This document shows, piece after piece, positions 8,186 through 15,858 of a stretch of 36,270 bases of DNA. Numbering within the stretch: position 1 is the first letter of the stretch; every line of letters starts with the position of its first letter. The notes beneath the pieces are model-generated. The model saw only the letters and a list, made by a program, of their open reading frames with translations, ran no database searches and was not told the origin of the DNA. This stretch comes from Deltaproteobacteria bacterium (GTDB taxonomy: Bacteria > Desulfobacterota > Syntrophia > Syntrophales > Smithellaceae), in contig SBEK01000011.1 of NCBI GenBank assembly GCA_009668925.1, positions 1 through 36,270 of the forward strand. The letters are read 5' to 3'. Both the position numbers and the translations under genes were made by a program.

Positions 8186-9121
8186 ATGAATCGCACAGAA
8201 AAAGCCTTGTCATCTATAAATATGAAGGGGGTTGGATTGGAGATCGGACCTTCCTACAATCCGATTTTGCCCAAATCGTCAGGTGCCAAAATCAAGACGG
8301 TTGATCATTTAAATCGTGAAGGCCTTCTCCAAAAATATAGCAAGCACTTGTCCGCTGACTTGCTGGCCAGAATAGAAGAAGTGGATTACATATGGTCAGG
8401 CGAATCATTAAGCGAACTTATTGGTGAAACAAATGCATTTGATTATATCATTGCCTCGCATTTTATAGAACATACAACGGACCTCATAGGCTTTCTTCAG
8501 GATTGTGATAACCTGTTAAAGCCGAACGGAGTGCTTTCCCTGATCGTGCCCGACAAGCGTTTTTGTTTTGATAGATTTAAACCTTTATCCACGGTAGGGA
8601 TGGTCCTTGATGCCTATTTAAAGAAGGAAAAAATTCATTCTCCGGGTACGGTGCTTGATCATCTCTGTTATGGGGTCGTCCGGGGTGATAATATTCTTGG
8701 ATGGGATGCAGCGCATGACGATGCGCTCAAGCTTCATCACGCTGATTTGGGTTTGCTGAAAGATACAATGCAGGACTTCATTAACGAACCGTCGTACCGG
8801 GATTGTCACCGCTGGATCTTTACGCCAAAATCATTTGCACTGCTTGTGCAGGATCTTCGGGAATTAAATTATCATCATTTGTCGGAAATCGGCGGCTTTG
8901 GGACGGCAGGCTTTGAATTCTTCATAAGCCTGTCCAGATCTCCAGCGCAATTCGCAAGACGCGACAGGCTGACGATGCTCATGGAGGTGGAAGAGGAAAT
9001 GAAAGCCGTGGCTGGTGCGTCTTGCGATCTTTCGATCTCCGCCTTTGCGAAAAAAATGATAATCGGCAAATGGCGGTCGTTGGCTTATTTCAGGCGGCAG
9101 AGGACGGCTTGCCGAAAATGA
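8186..9121 (+). CDS. Class I SAM methyltransferase (methyltransferase-11 type)
   Basis: The 311-residue protein opens with GLEIGPSYNPILPKS at 17-31, a SAM loop typical of a methyltransferase group often found in O-antigen loci. It continues with FDYIIASHFIEHTTD and a hydrophobic strand before VPDKR. The region RWIFTPKSFALLVQDL follows the family's second half. GAGAG lies 9 bases upstream of ATG 8186. A 133-bp spacer without other genes precedes it, so it may start a new translational block. The last 25 residues are strongly basic. The substrate is unknown. Confidence 0.8.
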   Translation: MNRTEKALSSINMKGVGLEIGPSYNPILPKSSGAKIKTVDHLNREGLLQKYSKHLSADLLARIEEVDYIWSGESLSELIGETNAFDYIIASHFIEHTTDLIGFLQDCDNLLKPNGVLSLIVPDKRFCFDRFKPLSTVGMVLDAYLKKEKIHSPGTVLDHLCYGVVRGDNILGWDAAHDDALKLHHADLGLLKDTMQDFINEPSYRDCHRWIFTPKSFALLVQDLRELNYHHLSEIGGFGTAGFEFFISLSRSPAQFARRDRLTMLMEVEEEMKAVAGASCDLSISAFAKKMIIGKWRSLAYFRRQRTACRK

Positions 9122-9153
9122 GACGCTGAAGCGGAGGAGGCGGATAAGAGACC

Positions 9154-10011
9154 ATGATCGATGAGACCATTTATAAAAAAGTGCTGGCTATGCATCAGCC
9201 GACTGTTGCCGGCCTCTGGCGCGCACGGGCCATCGCCGTTGCACCATGGCCGTTTTTCTTCCGCTGCAATATCTGCGGCCGCATCACCCCAACAGTGCTG
9301 CGCTGGGCGGTCTATCGCGATTATCCATCCTGCTCCCATTGTGGGTCCACCTCCCGTGTCCGGCAGATCGTGCATGCGTTGTCTTATGAACTGTTCGCGA
9401 AGGATATATCCCTGTTCAGCTTCCCCAAGCGGCTGGACATTTTCGGCTGCGATCTTTCGGGCTGGTCCGGATATGCGTTACGGTTGGCGTCGACCTTCAA
9501 CTACCGCAATACTTTCTATCATCAGGATCCCCACCTGGACATCACGGCAGTGCCCGATGACTGGATTGGCCGCTTTGATTTCGTGATTGCCAGCGATGTC
9601 TTCGAGCATGTCTTGCCCCCGGTTGAGCAGGCCTTTGCCGGCCTGCGAGCCTTGCTTAAGCCTGATGGGTTTGCAATTTTTTCCGTTCCGTATCTGCCGA
9701 TTTCAGAAACCGAGGAGCGCTATCCGGAATTGCATGACTTCCGCATCGAAAATGACGAGCAGGGCCCGATTCTCATCAACAGGACCCGGGATGGAAGAAG
9801 GCAGGAGTTCCGTGATCTCGTTTTTCACGGCGGTGATGGACTGGTGCTGGAGATGCGGTGCTTTGCCGAGAGTGACCTTCTGGCGCAATTTTCGAAAGCC
9901 GGATTTACGGCAACACAGGTGCCGAGGTATGTCCCGCGCCGCGGCATACTGGACTTCTCGGCTCATTCCCATCTCTTCGTGCTCAGGCCTGCCGAATCGG
10001 CCGCAGTCTGA
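9154..10011 (+). CDS. SAM methyltransferase with N-terminal zinc-ribbon-like module
   Basis: Residues 36-66 carry two CxxC pairs (Cys38/Cys41 and Cys60/Cys63) separated by 18 residues, a probable zinc ribbon. The methyltransferase core follows: LDIFGCDLSGW, then FDFVIASDVFEHVLPPVEQA and LRALLKPDGFAIFSVPYLP. The end, LDFSAHSHLFVLRP, is a typical last strand. Length is 285. ATG 9154 is preceded by GGATAAGAGA. The methyltransferase-11 core is clear. The role of the metal module (substrate recruitment or fold stability) is inference. It lies 32 bp after another methyltransferase gene and before two GT2 genes. Confidence 0.8.
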   Translation: MIDETIYKKVLAMHQPTVAGLWRARAIAVAPWPFFFRCNICGRITPTVLRWAVYRDYPSCSHCGSTSRVRQIVHALSYELFAKDISLFSFPKRLDIFGCDLSGWSGYALRLASTFNYRNTFYHQDPHLDITAVPDDWIGRFDFVIASDVFEHVLPPVEQAFAGLRALLKPDGFAIFSVPYLPISETEERYPELHDFRIENDEQGPILINRTRDGRRQEFRDLVFHGGDGLVLEMRCFAESDLLAQFSKAGFTATQVPRYVPRRGILDFSAHSHLFVLRPAESAAV

Positions 10012-10075
10012 GGGGGGAAGGCGCAGCAGGCAAAAAAAATATATCAGATTGGCTTCATCACGGATAAGAATACCT

Positions 10076-10996
10076 ATGAATGCATTCGACAATGTTTCAG
10101 CGATTGTAGTAACCTATCATCCGAAAATCGTTGTCCTGCAAAAGCTGCTGGACGCATTGGGTGAACAAATCGGCTCGATTGTACTTGTGGACAATGGTTC
10201 AGGTGAGTATTTACAAGAATTTATGGAATCGCGGCGGAGGGATAATGAATACCTGATTTGCTTAGGCAGCAACCTTGGCGTCGCAGCGGCCCATAATAGA
10301 GGAATGGCGTGGGCAAGGGGGATGGGTAAGACGCATGTTGTTTTATTTGATCAGGACAGTATGCCCGCGCCTGATATGGTTTTTCAGTTGACGTCCAATC
10401 TTTTGAAAATAGAGGGCCAGGGCATCAAAGTGGCGGCTGTCGGACCGCGTTACCAGGATGAACGGAATATGGATCGTCCTTCATTTATTAGCGTTTCAGG
10501 CTTTAAAGTTGTCAAACACTTTTGCCGGCCGGAGGACCACCTGATCGAATCAGATGTGCTTATATCATCAGGATCGTTGATTCCCCTGTCCGTTTTGGAT
10601 GAAGTCGGCGGTCCTTTAAATGCATTATTTATTGATCAAGTCGATTTCGAATGGTGTTTTCGGGTCAGGTCTTGCGGCTATCGATTATTTGGGGTGTGCG
10701 GCGCCGTGCTGCATCATTCCATGGGCGAGAATCCCGGAATGATTCTGGGGAAGAAGTTTCTGCATCACGGCCCGCTGCGCCATTACTATATTTTTCGCAA
10801 TGCGGTATGGCTGCTTGGAAAAAACTATGTTCCGCCAGGGTGGAAATTCTTATTCATTCGTACTATGCTTGTTCGCCTTATGGTCTATGGCGGTTTTATT
10901 TCACCGCGGCTTGACTACCTGAAAATGATGACCAAGGGAATTTGGCACGGGATAAAAGGGCAATTGGGTGAACTGGGAACATCTGGAAAAGACTAA
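10076..10996 (+). CDS. GT2 glycosyltransferase, rhamnosyltransferase-like
   Basis: The 306-residue protein follows the RfbN/rhamnosyltransferase pattern: VSAIVVTYHP, VDNGSGEYL at 38-46, SNLGVAAAHNRGM at 65-77, and VVLFDQDSMPAPDM with the metal-binding DQD at 92-94. The acceptor-side FIDQVDFEWCFR and a C-terminal segment with LDYLKMMTKGIWHGIKG follow. The same reading frame stays open for about 160 codons upstream, through the previous gene. ATG 10076 is chosen because GGATAAGAA lies just before it and the protein family begins there. It is a peripheral cytoplasmic enzyme, probably transferring L-rhamnose or a related 6-deoxyhexose from dTDP to the lipid-linked glycan. An A8 run at 10032-10039 lies in the spacer. 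Confidence 0.85.
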   Translation: MNAFDNVSAIVVTYHPKIVVLQKLLDALGEQIGSIVLVDNGSGEYLQEFMESRRRDNEYLICLGSNLGVAAAHNRGMAWARGMGKTHVVLFDQDSMPAPDMVFQLTSNLLKIEGQGIKVAAVGPRYQDERNMDRPSFISVSGFKVVKHFCRPEDHLIESDVLISSGSLIPLSVLDEVGGPLNALFIDQVDFEWCFRVRSCGYRLFGVCGAVLHHSMGENPGMILGKKFLHHGPLRHYYIFRNAVWLLGKNYVPPGWKFLFIRTMLVRLMVYGGFISPRLDYLKMMTKGIWHGIKGQLGELGTSGKD

Positions 10997-11087
10997 GATT
11001 GGTGATGGATGTCATTGCCTGTTCATTTTATGTTGGATAAGCGGTTCTTACACGGATTAAAGCAACTTCGGAAGAGGTGGTTCTAAA

Positions 11088-11963
11088 ATGCCGAGCGCCT
11101 GCGCAATCATTGTCAATTACGATGCAGGTCCATTTTTGAAACAGGTCGTCAACTCTGTTTTGTGTTCACAGGCCGTGCGTAAAGTAATCGTTGTCGATAA
11201 TCATTCGACGGATCAAAGCATGGATGAGGCGGAGTGGATCGCTGTTTCGCAATCACGCCTGACGTGCATTCGTAATCAAGAGAATCTCGGTTTTGCGAAA
11301 GCCTGCAATATCGGGGTGGCTGCCGCCGGTGAAAGCGAATATCTGCTCTTTCTGAACCCGGATTGTCTGATGGAAGAAAATGCTTTGGAAACGCTGCTGG
11401 CGTTTATGGCGTCATCGCCGGAAACGGGAATGGCCGGACCGTTGCTCTTGAATCCGGATGGAACGGAACAGGCAGGGGGAAGAAGAGCCATACCGACGCC
11501 GTGGCGCGCATTTGTCCGCGCTTTCGGCTTGTCAAAACTTGGTGAAAGATACCCGCGTCTTTTTTCTGATTTTTTGCTCCATCAGCAGCCGCTGCCGGAA
11601 CGCCCCATGGAAGTGGAAGCTATTTCGGGCTCCTGCATGCTGGTGCGGCGAGAGGCCATCAAGGATATTGGTCTGCTGGATGAAGGGTATTTTGTGCACT
11701 GTGAAGATCTGGATTGGTGCACACGCTTTCGCCGCGGAAAGTGGAAGATAATGTTTGTGCCCGATGCCAGTGTCATTCACTATAAAGGGGTGTGCAGCAA
11801 AGGCCGTCCCTTATGGGTCGAATGGCACAAACACAGAGGCATGATCCGGTTCTACCAGAAATTTTTCCGCCATCGATACCCGGGGATGTTGATGTGGATT
11901 GTGGCGCTGGGAGTATGGATGCGTTTTGGAGTGCTGGCCGCATCGCAATTCATTCGCAAATAG
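11088..11963 (+). CDS. GT2 glycosyltransferase, WbbL-like
   Basis: This 291-residue protein has CAIIVNYDAGPFL at 5-17, VVDNHSTDQS at 35-44, NLGFAKACNIGV at 66-77, the metal-binding FLNPDC at 88-93, and ISGSCMLVRREA followed by DEGYFVHCEDLDWCTR. This is the full set for WbbL-type rhamnosyltransferases. AGAGGTGG sits 7 bases upstream of ATG 11088. A hydrophobic segment near the end (MLMWIVALGVWMRFGVLA) may hold it at the inner membrane. It is followed within 6 bp by an SDR gene, so both are probably translated from one message. Confidence 0.86.
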   Translation: MPSACAIIVNYDAGPFLKQVVNSVLCSQAVRKVIVVDNHSTDQSMDEAEWIAVSQSRLTCIRNQENLGFAKACNIGVAAAGESEYLLFLNPDCLMEENALETLLAFMASSPETGMAGPLLLNPDGTEQAGGRRAIPTPWRAFVRAFGLSKLGERYPRLFSDFLLHQQPLPERPMEVEAISGSCMLVRREAIKDIGLLDEGYFVHCEDLDWCTRFRRGKWKIMFVPDASVIHYKGVCSKGRPLWVEWHKHRGMIRFYQKFFRHRYPGMLMWIVALGVWMRFGVLAASQFIRK

Positions 11964-11968
11964 GTGTG

Positions 11969-12868
11969 ATGATTCCTACAGGGATGAGTAAACAACAGGT
12001 TGGCGTACTTGGAGCCACGGGTCTTGTCGGCCGATGTCTCTTGCCGTTGCTGAAAAAAAACGGCTGGTCGGTCAAAGCGTTTTCCCGGCATAAGATGGAC
12101 AGCGCTGATCCCGACATCCGGTGGCTCCGGATTCCGGAATCTCCTGATGGTTTTCATGGCCCGGCGGGCGAAAGCGGCGAAATCGGCTTCTGGATTTGTG
12201 CTGAATCCATTTGGCGATTGCCGGATTACTTTCCGCTGCTGGAAAAAAAGGGCGCGAGGCGGATTGTCGCGGTGTCTTCAACCAGCATTTTTGCCAAGAG
12301 CCGTTCGGGTTCCGCGGACGAAAGATCAACGGCTCTGAAATTGTCCGGCGCCGAAAACCGTCTTGGAGAGTGGTCGGCGGACAGGGGTGTTGAATGGGTT
12401 GTCCTGAGGCCGACGTTGATTTACGGACGGGGAATGGATAAAAATATTTCAGAAATTGTCCGCCTGATCCGCCGATTTGGCTTCTTTCCCCTGTTGGGGA
12501 AAGGCGACGGCCGAAGGCAGCCTGTTCATGCCGAAGATGTCGCGATGGCCTGCCTGTCCGCTCTGGAAAAAACGGATGTTGTGAATCGGGCGTATAATCT
12601 TTCCGGCGGCGAGACGCTCCGTTACCGGGAGATGATCAAGCGCTTGTTTGCGGCTCTTGGCCGCCGCCCCAGGGTGATTCACGTGCCGCTTGTTTTTTTT
12701 CGTATGGCCGCTGCGCTGCTTCGCTTGTCTTCACGCTATCGTGACTGGACGCCGCAAATGGCCGAGCGGATGAATACGGATTTGGTTTTTGATCATGCCG
12801 ATGCGCGGCGTGACTTGAATTTTCACCCGCGACCTTTTCACCCGGATCCGGAAGATCTGCCTTCATAA
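11969..12868 (+). CDS. Atypical NAD(P)-dependent epimerase/dehydratase-like SDR
   Basis: A Rossmann dinucleotide loop is clear at residues 15-21 (GATGLVG), with VAVSSTSIF at 100-108 and the RPTLIYGRG segment at 147-155. The catalytic Tyr-x3-Lys expected after the SST strand is absent. The aligned stretch reads LKLSGAENRL (Leu123 and Gly127 in place of Tyr and Lys). It may therefore be an atypical SDR that binds a cofactor or acts as a reductase by another mechanism. The start is uncertain: GTG 11966, ATG 11969 and ATG 11984 all precede the Rossmann strand and none has a strong ribosome site. Two 8-base homopolymers lie inside the gene (A8 at 12053-12060, T8 at 12693-12700). It follows a WbbL-like gene, so a role in sugar-nucleotide supply or polyprenyl-linked sugar conversion is plausible. 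Confidence 0.75.
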   Translation: MIPTGMSKQQVGVLGATGLVGRCLLPLLKKNGWSVKAFSRHKMDSADPDIRWLRIPESPDGFHGPAGESGEIGFWICAESIWRLPDYFPLLEKKGARRIVAVSSTSIFAKSRSGSADERSTALKLSGAENRLGEWSADRGVEWVVLRPTLIYGRGMDKNISEIVRLIRRFGFFPLLGKGDGRRQPVHAEDVAMACLSALEKTDVVNRAYNLSGGETLRYREMIKRLFAALGRRPRVIHVPLVFFRMAAALLRLSSRYRDWTPQMAERMNTDLVFDHADARRDLNFHPRPFHPDPEDLPS

Positions 12869-13129
12869 AGAGTGCTCGCAAAACTGCCCGCTTTTCAAAT
12901 ATCGTCCATCATTGTTCCTGGTCTAATAGGAAATATAGCTTGATTCATCAGAAGGCCGGCGAGGGCAAGGCCTGGCCGCGAATCATAATTTGACGGACGG
13001 GGAAGTATGTTATAAGGTATTTGACCGTGAGGCGATCGATCAAATGGAATGAAACTTACAAAATTCGGCGTTTGGATGGGGGGCGTATAGAACAGTCTGC
13101 TTACGCAGTTATTGGAAAAGGATGCGGAA

Positions 13130-13172
13130 ACCCTTTGAATCCCTGTTGGTCCGTCATCGCGAACCAAAGGGT
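13130..13172. repeat. Inverted repeat in the rfbB leader
   Basis: ACCCTTTG (13130-13137) pairs perfectly with CAAAGGGT (13165-13172). An alternative smaller stem, TTGGT with ACCAA, shares the 3' arm. The two pairings are mutually exclusive, which is the sort of arrangement seen in leader RNAs, but it matches no riboswitch consensus I know. Confidence 0.35.
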
Positions 13173-13220
13173 GGAACCTCACCAAGATTCCTCACTGCGC
13201 CCGTTAAAGAGTTTCCACAT

Positions 13221-13240
13221 CGTCCCGGCGCATCGGGACG
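13221..13240. repeat. Short GC-rich hairpin in the rfbB leader
   Basis: CGTCCCG (13221-13227) and CGGGACG (13234-13240) form a perfect 7-bp stem with a 6-nt loop. No T-run follows, so it is not a standard terminator. It lies about 95 bp before the rfbB start. Confidence 0.45.
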
Positions 13241-13334
13241 ACGTATACATGGAGTTGCGTAAGACTCTCATTTGTGCGGTTTTTCTTCATCCATGACTGA
13301 TACCTGATGATACGCGGTGAAAAGGAGGTTGACA

Positions 13335-14408
13335 GTGAAGCACATTCTAGTGACCGGCGGATGCGGTTTTATCGGGTCCAATTTTATCCGCCATACCCTG
13401 CAGCATTTTCCCGGCTGCACAATTATAAATCTGGACAAACTAACCTATGCCGGCAATCCGGGCAATTTAACGGATGTGGAAAAGAACCCCCGATACCGGT
13501 TTGTGAAAGGGGACATCGGCGACGCCGCTCTGGTGCGGCAACTTTTCGCCAAAGCAGAAATAGACACCGTGGTTCATTTCGCCGCGGAATCTCACGTGGA
13601 CCGCAGCATTACCGGGCCCGCGGCATTTGTCGAGACCAACATCCTGGGGACGTTTAATCTGCTCGAGGCGGCTCGTGAATCCTGGCTAAACGGTTCCGGA
13701 GGGCCGCCGGCGCAAGACCGCCGGTTTCTTCATGTCAGCACGGATGAGGTTTACGGATCTCTGGGTGAAACCGGTGCGTTTCAGGAGACCACGCCGTATG
13801 ATCCGCGGTCTCCGTATTCCGCCAGCAAAGCGTCCTCCGATCATCTGGTCAGCGCTTATTTTCATACCTACGGACTGCCGACCCTGATCACCAATTGCTC
13901 CAATAACTATGGACCCTACCAGTTTCCGGAGAAGCTCATTCCCCTGATCATCAACAATGCCCTGCAAGGGAAGCCTTTACCGGTGTACGGCGACGGCAAG
14001 AATGTCCGCGATTGGCTCTATGTCATTGATCATTGCGCGGCGATCCTCACGGTCCTCGGGCGGGGGGAGATCGGGGAAACCTATAATATCGGCGGCCAAA
14101 GCGAAAAGCAGAATATCGAGATCGTCCACACCATTTGCGATATTTTAGACGAAAAAGTCGGCCTTCTTCCCGGCGGCAAAAACAGGCGGTCGCTCGTGGC
14201 GTATGTCAAGGACCGCGCGGGCCATGACCGCCGCTATGCCATTGACGCCACAAAAATCCGCACCCGCCTGGGCTGGTCTCCTCAGGTAAACTTTGCGGAG
14301 GGCATGCAAAAAACCGTCGGGTGGTATCTGGACAACAAGGCCTGGATCGCCTCGGTTACCGACGGCAGCTATCGCGACTATTATGAAAAAATGTATGGCG
14401 GAAGATAG
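13335..14408 (+). CDS. rfbB: dTDP-glucose 4,6-dehydratase
   Basis: It converts dTDP-D-glucose to dTDP-4-keto-6-deoxy-D-glucose. NAD-binding TGGCGFIG is at residues 7-14, catalytic Thr-Asp-Glu in STDEVYG at 135-141, and Tyr161/Lys165 in SPYSASK. The 357-residue length is standard. The start is GTG 13335, fixed by a consensus AGGAGG at 13323-13328 six bases upstream; an upstream in-frame GTG at 13317 lies before this site. The product feeds both the RfbC (L-rhamnose) branch and the 3-amino-3,6-dideoxyhexose branch encoded at 27.5-29.5 kb. It is separated from rfbA and rfbC by about 10 kb, unlike the usual compact rfbBDAC set. Confidence 0.97.
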   Translation: MKHILVTGGCGFIGSNFIRHTLQHFPGCTIINLDKLTYAGNPGNLTDVEKNPRYRFVKGDIGDAALVRQLFAKAEIDTVVHFAAESHVDRSITGPAAFVETNILGTFNLLEAARESWLNGSGGPPAQDRRFLHVSTDEVYGSLGETGAFQETTPYDPRSPYSASKASSDHLVSAYFHTYGLPTLITNCSNNYGPYQFPEKLIPLIINNALQGKPLPVYGDGKNVRDWLYVIDHCAAILTVLGRGEIGETYNIGGQSEKQNIEIVHTICDILDEKVGLLPGGKNRRSLVAYVKDRAGHDRRYAIDATKIRTRLGWSPQVNFAEGMQKTVGWYLDNKAWIASVTDGSYRDYYEKMYGGR

Positions 14409-14490
14409 CCGACGGCACCCGGCGCGCAGTTCAGGATGGTCGAGAAGGAAAGAGGATTCCTGTCGGGGAAGCGAGAAACGTCCGGTCCGG

Positions 14491-14525
14491 CAACGTGGAA
14501 CATCGAACATAGAACGTAGAACATT
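14491..14525. repeat. Tandem heptamer repeat, GAACRTN family
   Basis: Five consecutive 7-bp units precede gmd: CAACGTG, GAACATC, GAACATA, GAACGTA and GAACATT (14491-14525). The ribosome site AAGGAG follows immediately. The spacer has no coding capacity. Confidence 0.75.
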
Positions 14526-14539
14526 CTAAGGAGTATCTT

Positions 14540-15622
14540 ATGAACAAGGTTGCGCTCATTACGGGCATTACAGGGCAGGATGGATCTTACCTGGCGGAAT
14601 TTCTTCTCGAAAAAGGGTATGAAGTCCACGGTATCAAACGCCGTTCGTCCCTTTTCAATACGGACCGGATCGACCACCTCTATCAGGATCCGCATATGGA
14701 GAATCGCAAATTCATCCTCCATCACGGGGATCTGACGGATTCATCGAACTTGATTCGGATCATTCAGCAGGTCCAACCGGCGGAGATATACAATCTCGCC
14801 GCGCAGTCCCATGTGGCTGTGTCTTTTGAAGAACCGGAATATACGGCCAATTCCGACGCGCTGGGCACATTGCGCATTCTCGAAGGATTGCGCATTTTGG
14901 GCATGGAGAAGACCGCCCGGTTCTATCAGGCGTCCACGTCCGAGCTTTTCGGCAAGGTGCAGGAAATTCCGCAAAAGGAAACGACGCCGTTTTACCCCAG
15001 AAGCCCTTATGCCGTAGCGAAATTATACGCCTACTGGATTACGGTGAACTATCGGGAGGCTTACGGGATTTACGCCTGCAACGGCATCCTCTTTAATCAC
15101 GAATCCCCGGTTCGCGGAGAGACCTTCGTCACCCGCAAAATCACCCGCGCCCTGGCCCGCATTAAGCTGGGCCTCCAGGACGCCCTCTATCTCGGCAATC
15201 TGGATGCGAAACGGGACTGGGGGCACGCCCGGGATTATGTGGAAATGCAGTGGCTCATGCTGCAGCAGGACGCACCCGATGACTTCGTGATTGCCACGGG
15301 CGTGCAGTACAGTGTCCGCGACTTCATTAATGCCGGTGCCGGCGAGCTGGGAATGACCATCCGCTGGGAAGGCCGGGGGCTCGATGAAGTCGGCTACTGG
15401 CAGGAAAAGCCCATCGTGCGAGTGGATCCCCGTTATTTCCGCCCGACGGAGGTGGAGACCCTTTTGGGTGATCCCACGAAAGCCCATCAAAAGCTCGGCT
15501 GGAAACCGAAAATATCCTTCGAAGCGTTGGTTGCCGAAATGGTCAGAGAGGATCTCAAGACGGCGGAGCGCGACGAACTGGTCAGAAAGAAAGGCTACAG
15601 GGTATACGAACATAATGAATAA
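14540..15622 (+). CDS. gmd: GDP-mannose 4,6-dehydratase
   Basis: It converts GDP-D-mannose to GDP-4-keto-6-deoxy-D-mannose in the cytoplasm. The NADP loop GITGQDG is at 9-15, the signature [15 protein letters not shown] at 34-48, the catalytic STSELFG at 132-138, and Tyr157/Lys161 in [31 protein letters not shown] and the C-terminal [12 protein letters not shown] are all family-specific. The length (360) is normal. AAGGAG precedes ATG 14540. The rmd-like gene immediately downstream suggests that the product is reduced to GDP-D-rhamnose. No fcl (fucose synthase) is seen, so GDP-L-fucose is less likely. Confidence 0.98.
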   Translation: MNKVALITGITGQDGSYLAEFLLEKGYEVHGIKRRSSLFNTDRIDHLYQDPHMENRKFILHHGDLTDSSNLIRIIQQVQPAEIYNLAAQSHVAVSFEEPEYTANSDALGTLRILEGLRILGMEKTARFYQASTSELFGKVQEIPQKETTPFYPRSPYAVAKLYAYWITVNYREAYGIYACNGILFNHESPVRGETFVTRKITRALARIKLGLQDALYLGNLDAKRDWGHARDYVEMQWLMLQQDAPDDFVIATGVQYSVRDFINAGAGELGMTIRWEGRGLDEVGYWQEKPIVRVDPRYFRPTEVETLLGDPTKAHQKLGWKPKISFEALVAEMVREDLKTAERDELVRKKGYRVYEHNE

Positions 15623-15790
15623 CCGTCTCCCGGAAAACAGTTAGGCCAATCGGCTTGCCCGACGCTGTCTGTGACGCGAGTTACATCAGATTTCCTTCGG
15701 ATCATGTTAATCAACACCCCCGCAGCAAGGGGGCCGGGGGATGAAATGAACGCCATGATTTCGCGGCGGGCGGCAGGGAATCAACGCTCG

Positions 15791-15813
15791 TCCCGCTCAC
15801 GCGGGATTTAGAC
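15791..15813 (+). terminator. Weak terminator-like hairpin after gmd
   Basis: TCCCGC (15791-15796) pairs with GCGGGA (15801-15806) around a TCAC tetraloop and is followed by TTTAGAC. The T tract is short, so termination would be partial at best. It sits 170 bp after gmd and 50 bp before the next gene. Confidence 0.3.
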
Positions 15814-15858
15814 TTCATTCGGCAATAACAAAAAATTTGGAAACAGAGACCTGAACGA

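Larger units (their letters stand above)
12869..13334. other. Non-coding, structured spacer before rfbB
   Basis: This gap of 466 bp carries no gene I can support. An open frame from a TTG at 13021 to 13296 has no ribosome site and composition unlike a protein. Two inverted repeats lie in its second half (13130-13172 and 13221-13240). The promoter for the rfbB-gmd block should be here, but no clear promoter was seen. Confidence 0.6.

Noticed and set aside
9587..10075. A 160-codon open frame continuous with the GT2 gene that starts at 10076
   Set aside because: It overlaps the clearly coding methyltransferase gene (9154-10011) in another frame and has no family similarity; the GT2 family N-terminus and a ribosome site both place the start at 10076.
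11792..11968. Upstream extension of the SDR gene
   Set aside because: It overlaps the WbbL-like gene, and the Rossmann strand typical of the N-terminus comes after 11984.
13021..13296. Possible 91-codon gene in the rfbB leader
   Set aside because: TTG start, no ribosome site, no recognisable motif, and it covers two RNA-like hairpins.
15023..15613. 196-codon antisense open frame across gmd
   Set aside because: It is a shadow of a strongly conserved gene on the other strand; the sequence has no family resemblance and no ribosome site.
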